DNA of 53,807 bases from UBA3263 sp964554665 (GTDB lineage: Bacteria > Bacteroidota > Bacteroidia > Bacteroidales > Muribaculaceae), in the NCBI GenBank assembly GCA_964554665.1, contig CAZKPP010000006.1, positions 1 to 53,807 of the forward strand, in the 5' to 3' direction. A program made the position numbers and the translations under genes. The notes under the pieces are model-generated. The model searched no databases, had not been told where the DNA came from, and worked only from the letters and a program-made list of their open reading frames with translations. Positions within the stretch are counted from its first letter, which is position 1; the number at the start of each line of letters is the position of its first letter. Shown piece by piece: positions 1 to 8,644 of the stretch.

Positions 1-59
1 TTACGCCCCGCCGCCCCCTCCCAACCGTAGATTCCAAAAATCCCCCTCAAAAAAACATT

Positions 60-212
60 GACAGGAGCACAGTAGAAACAGTAGTACATTCACCTACATA
101 CCGGTCCGAATAGGTGAGTTACAACAAATATATGTAAATTTGCAATGCCACTGAAAATTTGCATAAAACACTTTCGAGCTGATCTATCTCCTGCTTCTCC
201 TGTGCTCCTGTC
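60..212. repeat. Inverted-repeat element around a decayed ATPase-type promoter
   Basis: Arms at 60-84 and 188-212 are inverted repeats matching at about 22 of 25 positions; the outer 12 bp (GACAGGAGCACA and its complement) are perfect. Between them, 128-170 is nearly identical to the promoter region of the DUF4143 ATPase at 2165-2207, including TAAATTTG (135-142) and a following CTGAAAATTTGCAT. The arm sequence also resembles 2096-2121 upstream of that ATPase. No ATPase gene follows here, and I see no TTTG at the -33 distance. It looks like the scar of a lost ATPase gene or a MITE-like or invertible remnant. I see no gene in 1-264. Confidence 0.55.
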
Positions 213-264
213 TAAAAAATGAGCCAAATGTCGGTTGTTTAGCGTGGTTAGCCAACTAACCTAT

Positions 265-1158
265 TTAAAAATAATGACCGTACGTTACATTTAAAGAGTT
301 TCTTTTCGCATCCTGAATGTAATAAGGTGACCTACCTTGCTGCACACAACAGAGGTTGAAACCTATGCCAATATAGTTATGCTGTTTAATCTTTATACCA
401 GTGTCAGCTTGAATGCCAATCTTAAAACGATTAAAACTATCATCGTAAAGGACTGACTTGTAAAAAGGTCTTGGACTGTCTTCTGCCCACAGATTCCAGT
501 CCATGCTTATACTGGGACCAATTCTGAACTCCCAATCATACGATTCGTTAATTCTGAGTTGTAAACCCAGTTGAAGAGGAATGGACCAGCCTATAAAATT
601 CACGTTTCTCTGGAAACTACCTACACTATGACCGGAATAATCGTCATAATATAAACTATAATGGTTAGTAGCATACTCAAAATCACAAATATTTGTATAT
701 TGCAGGTAAGTTAGGTTTACGCCCGGTTCAAAGAAAAAGTAACGACTTAAATTTATAATATAAGATATTCCAAAGTTAAGACCATTACCATTTTTCAACG
801 TTGATGAAGTATACAATAACTCGTCGTAATACCCGTCATAGCCTAAACTAAGATCTTCTACTGTTGAATTAAACCCGTGTGCATAGCTAAGTTTGATTCC
901 AAGATTAGACGGGTCGAATACAACCGGTTGAGCTGATGAACTTGTGGTTTCTTTGTCGGTTTGGGTTCGGCTGAGAATGTCGGCGTTAGGTACCAAAACA
1001 TAGTTGCCATCAAGTTTGCGTACACCAAGGTCGCCATTATCGAGTGTAGTATATACTTCGCCCTTGATTATCTGACCGTTTTTCAGGGTAATAATGTCGT
1101 AGGCAAACACATTCAGGCACAGTAATGCACTGCAAAATGAAGATAAGATTCTTTTCAT
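265..1158 (-). CDS. Outer-membrane beta-barrel protein with N-terminal DIITLKNG segment
   Basis: A 297-residue protein. Residues 1-19 form a typical signal peptide ending in VFA. The mature protein opens with a short conserved segment (DIITLKNGQIIKG), which in Bacteroidetes often precedes envelope domains. A serine/threonine-rich linker follows at about 65-78, then a long region of alternating hydrophobic and aromatic strands typical of an outer-membrane beta-barrel. The last residue is Phe, as expected for barrel insertion. No enzyme motif is visible, so the substrate or role is unknown. The next gene upstream is a small lipoprotein on the same strand, separated by a hairpin. The start is the only ATG that gives a complete signal peptide. 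Confidence 0.8.
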   Translation of the reverse strand: MKRILSSFCSALLCLNVFAYDIITLKNGQIIKGEVYTTLDNGDLGVRKLDGNYVLVPNADILSRTQTDKETTSSSAQPVVFDPSNLGIKLSYAHGFNSTVEDLSLGYDGYYDELLYTSSTLKNGNGLNFGISYIINLSRYFFFEPGVNLTYLQYTNICDFEYATNHYSLYYDDYSGHSVGSFQRNVNFIGWSIPLQLGLQLRINESYDWEFRIGPSISMDWNLWAEDSPRPFYKSVLYDDSFNRFKIGIQADTGIKIKQHNYIGIGFNLCCVQQGRSPYYIQDAKRNSLNVTYGHYF

Positions 1159-1172
1159 ATCTCACAAAAGTT

Positions 1173-1207
1173 AAAAGGTATTTATGCCAAAGGGGCACAA
1201 TACCTTA
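1173..1207 (-). terminator. Probable intrinsic terminator downstream of the small lipoprotein gene
   Basis: AAGGTATT (1175-1182) pairs with AATACCTT (1199-1206), with an inner TGCC/GGCA pairing. On the minus strand the stem is followed by TTAACTTTT. It lies between the lipoprotein stop and the start of the barrel-protein gene. Confidence 0.4.
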
Positions 1208-1234
1208 TAATAAAATAATAAAAATAGACTAAAC

Positions 1235-1615
1235 TTACTCGGTAAACTCTATGACTGTGCCGGTGGCAATTGCTTTTGTTTTAAACACAAATGGGTAGAA
1301 AGTGTTTTTATAACCCACGTTAACATTGATAACTGCGCGGGGTTTGCCGAGCATGTCTGCCTGTTTATAAAGGTCGGCCAGAGCTGACTGGGCAAGCGAT
1401 TTCTTTGAAAGGCCACCGAAACCTAAAATATATACTTGCTCCGATTCAGCGGAAACTGTTCCGATTACCTTGTAATTAGATTTTTGGAGTACCACCTCGG
1501 TTTGAACGAGATTGTTGTTGCAAGCAGCTTCGCGGCTGAACCCGCAGCTTGTCATTCCTGCCATTGAAATTGCAATGGCCCCTGCCAAAAGCAGTTTGTA
1601 AATAGCTTTACGCAT
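1235..1615 (-). CDS. Small lipoprotein (DUF6567-like)
   Basis: A 126-residue predicted lipoprotein. The signal peptide ends in the lipobox-like MTSC, with Cys24 as the lipidation site. The mature part has an NYxVIGTVSAESEQVYILGFGG core, followed by an alanine-rich helix and a VINVNVGYKN strand. This resembles small Bacteroidetes lipoproteins of the DUF6567 type; I am not certain of the family. The reading frame stays open upstream to 1840, but that extension overlaps the structured RNA element and would bury the signal peptide, so ATG 1615 is chosen. The gene sits directly behind RNA leader copy A and is probably controlled by it. Confidence 0.75.
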   Translation of the reverse strand: MRKAIYKLLLAGAIAISMAGMTSCGFSREAACNNNLVQTEVVLQKSNYKVIGTVSAESEQVYILGFGGLSKKSLAQSALADLYKQADMLGKPRAVINVNVGYKNTFYPFVFKTKAIATGTVIEFTE

Positions 1616-1660
1616 AAGTGATTCAAAAGTCCTCGGGCCCCAACGAAGATGTAAATTGTT

Positions 1661-1987
1661 GAAAATGAAAGGCGTGAGAGCCATTACTGTTGCTCGTTCA
1701 GCAAACGGAGGCTCTGGTATTGCCCATCTTCGTTGAACGAGCAAACCTGCAGAAGCCTCACGCGTAATCATATATACTATCAACCGATAGCCAACGCTCG
1801 CACGTTTGCTAAAGATGATGTATACACATCCACATGGCATCTACTGTTTGCTACATTCCTGACGAAGATTGAAATTTACCAGATTTCCGTTTGCCAAGAA
1901 AGAGCGTCGAGTACACGCTTTTCGATATTTAGTGCCGACCCTCCCGCTTTACCCGTGACCGGGCTTCCGCATTGCGGCCTGCGGGTG
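1661..1987 (-). ncRNA. Repeated structured RNA leader, copy A
   Basis: One of three homologous copies (others at 8889-9164 and 12785-13105). Shared elements in order: a promoter of the TAACTTTG type; a hairpin with loop GGTCA closed by CCC/GGG; AGCGT/ACGCT, then CTTTCTTG; a long arm TTCTTGgC/GTCAgGAA enclosing GAAAT/ATTTC; and a terminal hairpin (outer arms 1755-1763 and 1672-1682, inner arms GTTTGCTCGTTC and GAACGAGCAAC), followed on the minus strand by CTTTCATTTT. Weaker similarity continues to the start codon at 1615. It may be an attenuator-like leader or an independent small RNA. No coding potential is conserved across the copies. Confidence 0.75.
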
Positions 1988-2019
1988 CAAAGTTACATAT
2001 TCCCCTGATAATTCGCAAA
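1988..2019 (-). promoter_or_regulatory. Bacteroidetes-type promoter of RNA copy A
   Basis: TAACTTTG (complement of 1988-1995) and TTTG (complement of 2016-2019) are separated by 20 nt, matching the Bacteroidetes primary sigma consensus. It directs transcription into RNA copy A and the lipoprotein gene. Confidence 0.75.
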
Positions 2020-2140
2020 TATAATATCAAAATCCTTTTATTCTTTTTCGCCCGCTTCCTGAATTTCAAGTCCTTTGCATCATGAATTCTATTGGCGGGA
2101 GAACAGTATAAACAGTAGACTTGATCCCAACTGAAAATAG

Positions 2141-2207
2141 CTGAAAATTTGCGAGATATAATTATTTTATGTAAATTTGCAGTGTCACTGAAAATTTGCA
2201 TAAAATC
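2141..2207 (+). promoter_or_regulatory. Promoter with AAATTTGC iterons upstream of the ATPase gene
   Basis: TTTG (2148-2151), 20 nt, TAAATTTG (2172-2179). The octamer AAATTTGC occurs three times, at about 2145, 2173 and 2192, two of them within an identical CTGAAAATTTGC. These repeats overlap the promoter and may be operator sites for autoregulation. The 2165-2207 part is duplicated at 128-170. Confidence 0.65.
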
Positions 2208-2215
2208 TGCTCCAA

Positions 2216-3364
2216 ATGGATAATTATATATACAGAACTATCTCTGAGGCGATTATTGAGGCATCGCGTTATTTTCCTGTCATAACCCTTACCGGGCCAA
2301 GGCAATCAGGAAAATCAACGCTATTGCGCCATTTATTCTCCACCATTCCTTACGTTTCGTTGGAAAATCCCGATGTTAGATCAAACGCGAAGTTCGATCC
2401 AAATGGCTTTCTTGCAGAATTCCGGCATGGTGTTATTATCGACGAGGTGCAGAATGTACCGGAACTGTTATCGTATATTCAGGGGATAGTTGACGAAAAC
2501 CCGGAGAGAAAATTTTATCTGACAGGCAGTTCGCAGTTTGCGCTCCTGAAGAATGTTACCCAGAGCCTGGCCGGACGTACTGCGGTGTTTGAGCTTCTAC
2601 CATTAAGTCTCAAGGAAATATCCGGGCTTGATATAAACTATAATATTGATTCATTGCTCTATAATGGTTTTTACCCGGCCATCTGGAGCGGCAAAAATCT
2701 GCCCAAGCTTCTTTACCCCAACTATATAAAAACGTATCTGGAGCGCGATGTTCGCGACTTGCTCGCAATCAAGGACCTTGACCTGTTTCAGCGGTTTATT
2801 CGGCTTTGTGCAACCCGTATAGGATCGATTTTCAATGCCTCTGAACTGTCGAATGAGTTAGGGGTGGCGGTTAATACTGTAAATTCGTGGCTGTCGGTCC
2901 TTCAGGCGTCGTATATCGTATATATGCTGCCCCCGTTCTTCACTAATAGTCGCAAGCGTCTTACAAAAAGCCCCAAATTATATTTCACCGACTGCGGTGT
3001 GGCGGCATATCTGCTTGATATTGATTCGCCCAACACTATGAATCGCGACAAAATGCGTGGTCACCTTTTTGAAAACATGGTGATAATGGATTTTCTAAAA
3101 AATCGTTTTAATGAGGGCAAAGACGGTGGATTATACTTTTATCGCGATTCAAATGGCAACGAGGTTGATTTGCTTGTAAAACGCGGGACGCGCTATTCGT
3201 GCTATGAAATCAAATCATCAGAAACTTTTCACCCTGATTTCACAAAGGGGCTACTGAACTTTGAAAAAAACTACCCCGAGTTAACCGACGATAAGGCAGT
3301 TATCTATGCAGGTGCTCCACTGCCCGACTTCAAAGGCGCCCGAATCCTGAACTTCAAATCTTGA
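2216..3364 (+). CDS. AAA-family ATPase with C-terminal DUF4143 domain
   Basis: A 382-residue protein. The N-terminal ATPase domain carries Walker A GPRQSGKST (27-35), Walker B VIIDEVQ (73-79) and a sensor-like TGSS (103-106). A DNA-binding-like helical segment lies at about 190-235. The C-terminal DUF4143 region shows a PD-(D/E)XK-like pattern: D318 in EVDLL and E331-x-K333. Such proteins are abundant and paralogous in Bacteroidales; their role is not settled, and toxin-like or mobile-element functions have been suggested. The gene is monocistronic, AT-richer than ileS next to it, and has its own iteron-bearing promoter, all consistent with lateral acquisition. Confidence 0.88.
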   Translation: MDNYIYRTISEAIIEASRYFPVITLTGPRQSGKSTLLRHLFSTIPYVSLENPDVRSNAKFDPNGFLAEFRHGVIIDEVQNVPELLSYIQGIVDENPERKFYLTGSSQFALLKNVTQSLAGRTAVFELLPLSLKEISGLDINYNIDSLLYNGFYPAIWSGKNLPKLLYPNYIKTYLERDVRDLLAIKDLDLFQRFIRLCATRIGSIFNASELSNELGVAVNTVNSWLSVLQASYIVYMLPPFFTNSRKRLTKSPKLYFTDCGVAAYLLDIDSPNTMNRDKMRGHLFENMVIMDFLKNRFNEGKDGGLYFYRDSNGNEVDLLVKRGTRYSCYEIKSSETFHPDFTKGLLNFEKNYPELTDDKAVIYAGAPLPDFKGARILNFKS

Positions 3365-3390
3365 AAAAATCGGGCGGGCGGGGAAAAAGT

Positions 3391-3422
3391 TTTGGGAATG
3401 GGGGGATTTTTTCGTAACTTTG
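3391..3422 (+). promoter_or_regulatory. Promoter of the ileS operon
   Basis: TTTG (3391-3394), 20 nt, TAACTTTG (3415-3422). The ileS ATG lies 20 nt downstream, giving a very short 5' leader. I see no T-box, which is usual for this phylum. Confidence 0.75.
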
Positions 3423-3442
3423 CGCGTTGAAACTCTTTAACT

Positions 3443-6400
3443 ATGAAATTTAAGGAATATAAGACCCCCGACCTCGTCGGCGTTAATAAGGAAATCCTCG
3501 ACCGCTGGAAAGCCAACGGCCTGTTTGAACGTTCAATCCGCGAACGCAAGGGCATGCCTTCGTTCGTGTTTTTCGAAGGTCCGCCGTCGGCCAACGGCCA
3601 CCCGGGCATCCATCATGTGCTGGCCCGCACGATTAAAGATATTGTTTGCCGCTATAAAACCATGCAGGGCTTTGAAGTTAAGCGCAAAGCCGGCTGGGAT
3701 ACACACGGCCTGCCCGTGGAGCTCGGCGTTGAAAAGACCCTTGGCATAACCAAGGAAGACATTGGCAAGAAAATTTCGGTCGACGACTATAATGCCGCCT
3801 GCCGTCGCGAAGTCATGAAGTTTACCGACGAATGGGAAAACCTTACTTCGCTCATGGGCTATTGGGTCGACATGAAAGACCCGTATATCACCTACGATAA
3901 CCGCTACATCGAATCGGTTTGGTGGCTGCTGAGCCAGGTTTATGCCAAAGGCCTGCTCTATAAGGGCTACACCATTCAGCCATATTCTCCCGCCGCCGGC
4001 ACCGGCCTCAGCTCCCACGAGCTCAACCAGCCCGGCTGCTACCGCGACGTTAAGGACACCACCTGCATCGCCCAGTTTGTCTGCACCGACCCGCTGGAAT
4101 CCATGAAAGGGTGGGGCACCCCCTGTTTGCTCGCCTGGACAACTACTCCCTGGACCCTGCCGAGCAACACCGCCCTCTGCGTTGGCCCGCAGATTGACTA
4201 TTGCGTGGTGCGCACTTTCAACTCCTATTCGGGTGAGCCGGTCAGCTGCATAGTTGCCGAAGCGCGCCTCGGCTCCGTGCTTGGCGAAAAAGGCCGCGAC
4301 GGCGACCTGCAGGCATATCAGAAGGGCGACAAGGTAGTTCCCTGGCAGGTTGTTGACCGCCTCAAGGGCGAGCAGCTCGTTGGTCTGCACTATCAGCAGC
4401 TCTTCCCCTGGGTGAACCCCGGCGAGGGCGCTTTCCGCGTGATTCCCGGCGACTACGTAACCACCGACGACGGCACCGGCATAGTTCACATTGCCGGCAC
4501 CTTCGGCGCCGATGACCTTCGCGTCAGCAAGGCCGCCGGAGTGCCCCCGCTCCACCTGATTGACCGCGACGGCAATATCCGCCCGATGGTTGACCTGCGC
4601 GGCCGCTTCTTCGTGCTCGACGACCTCGACCCCGAGTTTGTTAAAAACAACGTCGACACCGAGCTCTACTCCAAATATGCCGGCCGCTTCGTTAAGAACG
4701 CCTACGACCCCGAAGCTACCGACCAGACCGAAACCCTCGACGTTAGCCTCTGCATGGACCTGAAGCAGCGCGGCCTCGCCTTTAAAATCGAGAAACACGT
4801 CCACAACTATCCCCACTGCTGGCGCACCGACAAACCGGTGCTCTACTATCCGCTCGACTCCTGGTTTATCCGCTCAACGGCTGTGCGCGACCAACTGATG
4901 AAGGCCAACGAAACCATTAAGTGGAAGCCCGCGTCGACCGGCTCGGGCCGCTTTGGCAAGTGGCTCGAAAACCTTCAGGACTGGAACCTGAGCCGCTCGC
5001 GCTACTGGGGCACCCCCCTGCCGATATGGCGCACCGACGATGCGCGCGAGGAAATCTGCATCGGCTCCGTCGAGCAGCTGTCGGCCGAAATAGACAAAGC
5101 CGTGGCCGCCGGCCTCATGCCCTCCAACCCGCTGACCGACAAAGGCTTCATCCCCGGTGACTATTCCAAGGAAAACTACGAGAAAATCGACCTTCACCGT
5201 CCCTACGTCGACGATATAATCCTCGTCAGCCCCTCGGGCCGGCCCATGCGTCGCGAGCTCGATCTCATCGACGTTTGGTTCGACTCAGGCGCCATGCCCT
5301 TTGCCCAGCAGCACTATCCCTTCGAAAACAAGGAGGCTGTTGACTCCGGCGCGGTTTATCCCGCCGACTTCATTGCCGAAGGCGTTGACCAGACCCGCGG
5401 CTGGTTCTTTACCCTCCACGCAATCTCGGGCATGGTCAAAAACTCCGTGGCCTACAAAGCCGTGATTTCCAACGGTCTGGTGCTCGACAAACATGGCAAC
5501 AAAATGTCGAAGCGCCTCGGCAACGCCGTCGACCCCTTCGAAACCATTGCCAAATATGGTTCCGACCCCCTGCGCTGGTACATGATTTCCAACTCATCGC
5601 CCTGGGATAACCTCAAGTTCGACGAGGCCGGAATTCAGGAAGTGTCGCGCAAGTTCTTCGCAACCCTGTTCAACACCTATAACTTCCTGGCCCGCTACGC
5701 CAACGTTGACGGCTTCGACCCCGCCGCGCCCCAAATTCCGGTGAGCGAGCGCCCCGAAATCGACCGCTGGGCAATTTCGCGCCTCAACACTCTGATTACC
5801 ACCGTACAGGCCTCGCTCGACGACTACGAACTCACCCCCGCAACCCGCGCCATAGCCGAGTTTGTCGATGAACTCTCAAACTGGTATGTGCGCCTCAACC
5901 GCTCGCGCTTCTGGGGCAAGGAAATGACCGCCGACAAGCTCGCCGCCTATCAGACCCTCTATGAGTGTCTCAACACCGTGGCCCTGCTCATGGCCCCGAT
6001 GGCTCCGTTCTTTGCCGACCGCCTCTATCTCGACCTCAACCCCGGGGCCGAGAGCGTCCACCTCGAACGCCAGCCGCAGGCCAATCCGGCCCTGATCGAC
6101 GAGCCTCTGGAGCAGCGCATGGCCCTGGCCCAGCAGCTAACCTCGATGGTGCTGGCCCTGCGCCGCAAAGCCAACATCAAGGTGCGCCAGCCGCTGAGCA
6201 AACTCATGATGCCCCTCATCGACGAAGCCCAGCGCGCACAGGTCATGCCGATTATCGACCTGGTGCTCAGCGAGGTCAACGTTAAGGAGATGCAGCTGCT
6301 CGACCCCTCCGAAAGCGTTTTGGTTAAGCGCGTTAAGCCCGACTTCAAAAAGCTCGGACCGGTGTTTGGCAAGCAGATGAAGCAGGTTGCCGCCGCAATT

Positions 6401-6850
6401 CAGGCCATGCAGCAGGCCGAAATCCTGCAGCTTGAACGCAACGGCGCCATCGACCTCGAACTGGCCGACGGCACCACCGCCCACGTTACCGCCGACACCG
6501 TCGATATCTTCTCGGAAGATATTCCCGGATGGCTCGTGGCCAACGAAGGCACGGTAACGGTGGCCCTCGACGTGACCCTCACCGACGACTTGCGCCGCGA
6601 AGGCATGGCCCGCGAACTCGTTAACCGCATCCAAAACATCCGCAAGGGTCGCGACTATGCCATCACTGACCATATCACCATAGCCCTTGAGCCGAAACCC
6701 GAAGTGGTTGACGCCCTTGCCGGCTTCCGCGACTATGTGGCCGCCCAGACCCTGGCCGATGCCATCGACTTTGACCCGGCGCTTGAGGTCAACGACGATA
6801 CTCTCGACATTGACGGACTCCGCGTTAACATCAAAATCCAAAAAGCATAA
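3443..6850 (+). CDS. ileS: Isoleucyl-tRNA synthetase
   Basis: A 1135-residue class I aminoacyl-tRNA synthetase that charges tRNA-Ile with isoleucine in the cytoplasm. The HIGH-type signature is HPGIHH (53-58) and the KMSKR loop is at 687-691. The editing (CP1) domain lies between them, with TTTPWTLPSNT and DDGTGIVHIA motifs. Anticodon-binding and C-terminal domains follow, with GREGMARELVNRIQ-type residues near the end. The length fits the long Bacteroidetes and eukaryote-like form. The codon choice is strongly GC-rich. The stop overlaps the next start by one base (TAATG), so the downstream gene is translationally coupled. Confidence 0.97.
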   Translation: MKFKEYKTPDLVGVNKEILDRWKANGLFERSIRERKGMPSFVFFEGPPSANGHPGIHHVLARTIKDIVCRYKTMQGFEVKRKAGWDTHGLPVELGVEKTLGITKEDIGKKISVDDYNAACRREVMKFTDEWENLTSLMGYWVDMKDPYITYDNRYIESVWWLLSQVYAKGLLYKGYTIQPYSPAAGTGLSSHELNQPGCYRDVKDTTCIAQFVCTDPLESMKGWGTPCLLAWTTTPWTLPSNTALCVGPQIDYCVVRTFNSYSGEPVSCIVAEARLGSVLGEKGRDGDLQAYQKGDKVVPWQVVDRLKGEQLVGLHYQQLFPWVNPGEGAFRVIPGDYVTTDDGTGIVHIAGTFGADDLRVSKAAGVPPLHLIDRDGNIRPMVDLRGRFFVLDDLDPEFVKNNVDTELYSKYAGRFVKNAYDPEATDQTETLDVSLCMDLKQRGLAFKIEKHVHNYPHCWRTDKPVLYYPLDSWFIRSTAVRDQLMKANETIKWKPASTGSGRFGKWLENLQDWNLSRSRYWGTPLPIWRTDDAREEICIGSVEQLSAEIDKAVAAGLMPSNPLTDKGFIPGDYSKENYEKIDLHRPYVDDIILVSPSGRPMRRELDLIDVWFDSGAMPFAQQHYPFENKEAVDSGAVYPADFIAEGVDQTRGWFFTLHAISGMVKNSVAYKAVISNGLVLDKHGNKMSKRLGNAVDPFETIAKYGSDPLRWYMISNSSPWDNLKFDEAGIQEVSRKFFATLFNTYNFLARYANVDGFDPAAPQIPVSERPEIDRWAISRLNTLITTVQASLDDYELTPATRAIAEFVDELSNWYVRLNRSRFWGKEMTADKLAAYQTLYECLNTVALLMAPMAPFFADRLYLDLNPGAESVHLERQPQANPALIDEPLEQRMALAQQLTSMVLALRRKANIKVRQPLSKLMMPLIDEAQRAQVMPIIDLVLSEVNVKEMQLLDPSESVLVKRVKPDFKKLGPVFGKQMKQVAAAIQAMQQAEILQLERNGAIDLELADGTTAHVTADTVDIFSEDIPGWLVANEGTVTVALDVTLTDDLRREGMARELVNRIQNIRKGRDYAITDHITIALEPKPEVVDALAGFRDYVAAQTLADAIDFDPALEVNDDTLDIDGLRVNIKIQKA

Positions 6851-7221
6851 TGCCGACCGACAAACTACGCTACTCCGACGAAGAACTCCAGGAATTTAAG
6901 GAGCTGATTCTTGAAAAACTTGAGGCTGCGCGCGCCGAATTCGATTCGCTGCGCGCAACCCTGCTCGGCACCGAAAGCAATGCCGCCGACGACACCGCGC
7001 CCACTCTCCACAGCATCGAGGAGCCGGCCGAACAGCTGTCGAAATCTGAAGTCGGCCGCCTTTGCGAACGCCAGCGCAAGTTCATTGAAAAGCTCGAAAA
7101 CGCCCTGCTGCGCATCGAAAACAAAACCTACGGAATATGCCGCGCAACCGGCAAACTGATTCCCAAGGAGCGTTTGCGCGCGGTGCCCCACGCAACCCTG
7201 AGCATCGAAGCCAAACAATGA
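6850..7221 (+). CDS. TraR/DksA-family regulator lacking most zinc-finger cysteines
   Basis: A 123-residue protein: an acidic helical N-terminal part (about 1-85, likely a coiled coil), then a short DksA-like end, YGICRATGKLIPKERLRAVP. Classical DksA uses four cysteines for zinc; here only Cys is seen at YGIC, so zinc binding is doubtful. The same reduced motif is usual for the Bacteroidetes homologue between ileS and lspA. It probably binds in the RNA polymerase secondary channel and tunes transcription in stress, by analogy. It overlaps ileS by 1 nt and lspA by 4 nt. Confidence 0.85.
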   Translation: MPTDKLRYSDEELQEFKELILEKLEAARAEFDSLRATLLGTESNAADDTAPTLHSIEEPAEQLSKSEVGRLCERQRKFIEKLENALLRIENKTYGICRATGKLIPKERLRAVPHATLSIEAKQ

Positions 7222-7853
7222 GCTCCAAGCAAATTGCCCGGCTTTGTGCCGCAATCATCGCCCTGGTCATCATTGCCGACCAGTGGCTGAAGATTTGGGT
7301 CAAAACCTCGTTCTATCTCGGCGAAGACCTCGAAATCTTTTCGTGGTTTCACCTGCTGTTTGTTCAGAATCCGGGCATGGCCTTCGGCTGGACCCTCGGC
7401 AGCAAGCTCGCCCTGACCGTTTTCCGCCTGCTGGCAACCATTTTCGGCTTCTGGTATCTGTCGAAACTGCTCAAAAAGCCCGCCGTCGGCCCCGGGGTGT
7501 GCGTTTGCGTGTCGCTGATTCTTGCCGGCGCCATCGGCAACCTCATCGATTGCGCCGTCTATGGCCTGATTTTCAACAACCCCATGCCGCCGGCCGTGGC
7601 AACCCTTTTTCCCACCGGCGGAGGCTATGCGCCGCTGCTCCACGGCCAGGTGGTCGACATGCTCTACTTCCCGCTCTTTTCCTTCTACTGGCCGCAGTGG
7701 ATGCCCCTGGTCGGCGGCGAATACTTTGAGTTTTTCCACCCGATTTTCAACCTGGCCGACTCGGCGGTGACTGTCGGGGTTATACTTCTGATCTGTTTCT
7801 ACTCCGGCAGTCTGAGCCTCAAGGAGGAGACTCCGGCCAACCCCGAAAAATGA
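7218..7853 (+). CDS. lspA: Lipoprotein signal peptidase II
   Basis: A 211-residue inner-membrane aspartic protease (family A8) that removes the signal peptide of prolipoproteins after lipidation. There are four membrane segments (about 8-24, 64-84, 96-112 and 178-196). The catalytic aspartates are D111 in GNLID and D181 in FNLAD. An insert of about 50 residues between them is typical of Bacteroidetes LspA. ATG 7218 overlaps the preceding stop (ATGA); the frame is open further upstream, but that part runs inside the DksA-like gene. The two lipoprotein genes in the window (1235-1615 and 7850-8644) are natural substrates. Confidence 0.95.
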   Translation: MSSKQIARLCAAIIALVIIADQWLKIWVKTSFYLGEDLEIFSWFHLLFVQNPGMAFGWTLGSKLALTVFRLLATIFGFWYLSKLLKKPAVGPGVCVCVSLILAGAIGNLIDCAVYGLIFNNPMPPAVATLFPTGGGYAPLLHGQVVDMLYFPLFSFYWPQWMPLVGGEYFEFFHPIFNLADSAVTVGVILLICFYSGSLSLKEETPANPEK

Positions 7854-8644
7854 AGCGACTGCCGCTGCTCCTGCTCGTAGCCCTCTGCTTGATTGCTTGC
7901 GACCGCACACCGCCCATGGTGCTCGGCCGCGAGCCTATGGCCCGGCTGCTCGTCGACCTTGAGCTGGCCGACGGATTCGCCAACGAGCGGCTGCTCGACG
8001 GCTTTTCGCGCGACTCCGCCCGCCTCGCCCTCCGTTCGTCGGTGCTTGCCAAACATCAGGTCAACGAAGCCATTCTCGACTCGTCGCTGCGCTGGTATGC
8101 ACGCCATTTGCCAAACTACATGGCGGTTCTCGACCGCTGCGACTCACTGCTGGCCGACACCATTCGCCGCATCGACGCCCTCAAAGCCGACTATCTGGCC
8201 TCCCGCATCGGCGACACCGCCTCCGTTTGGCCGCTGCTCCCCTCGCAGGTGTTTGCCCAAACCGAGCCGTCAGACTTCGTAGCGTTCGAAATTCCGGTTG
8301 ACTCCCTGTGGCAGCGGGGCGACGTAGTCCGTCTGCAGCTCGCCCTCCACAACGCCCGCTCGCCGCTCACCGCAACTCTCGGCGTTGACTATCTCAACCG
8401 CAACCTCACAACCGAAACATCAACCGTCACCCTTCACCCCGGCGACCAAAACCACCTTGAGCTAACCCTGCAGCTCGACTCAACAATCAGCGCCGGCCGC
8501 ATTTTCGGCTACCTGCAGCTCGACCCCAAGCCCGGCGAGCGAGCCTTTGCCGACAGCATAACCCTTACGCGCACGCGCCTGCTCGCTGAACACTACAACG
8601 ACCTGCGCTATCGCCAATCGCGTTTCCGCCGCAATAATGACTAA
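7850..8644 (+). CDS. DUF4296 lipoprotein
   Basis: A 264-residue predicted lipoprotein. The signal peptide ends in LIAC with Cys17 as the lipid site. The N-terminal DUF4296 region (about 25-120) has the typical helical pattern with LADGFANERLLDG and a RWYARHLPNYMAVLDR segment. The C-terminal half is beta-rich and unassigned. The function of DUF4296 is unknown. The gene follows lspA with a 4-nt overlap, an arrangement conserved in Bacteroidales, so it may take part in envelope lipoprotein handling (inference). Confidence 0.85.
   Translation: MKRLPLLLLVALCLIACDRTPPMVLGREPMARLLVDLELADGFANERLLDGFSRDSARLALRSSVLAKHQVNEAILDSSLRWYARHLPNYMAVLDRCDSLLADTIRRIDALKADYLASRIGDTASVWPLLPSQVFAQTEPSDFVAFEIPVDSLWQRGDVVRLQLALHNARSPLTATLGVDYLNRNLTTETSTVTLHPGDQNHLELTLQLDSTISAGRIFGYLQLDPKPGERAFADSITLTRTRLLAEHYNDLRYRQSRFRRNND

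Noticed and set aside
1616..1840. N-terminal extension of the small lipoprotein (75 codons)
   Set aside because: It would bury the lipoprotein signal peptide and overlaps the structured RNA element, which is conserved as RNA rather than protein in the other copies.
3533..4816. Long open frame antisense to ileS (427 codons)
   Set aside because: It is the complement of a GC-rich, strongly biased coding gene. The composition (Val, Ala, Gly, His runs) and lack of any domain mark it as a shadow frame.
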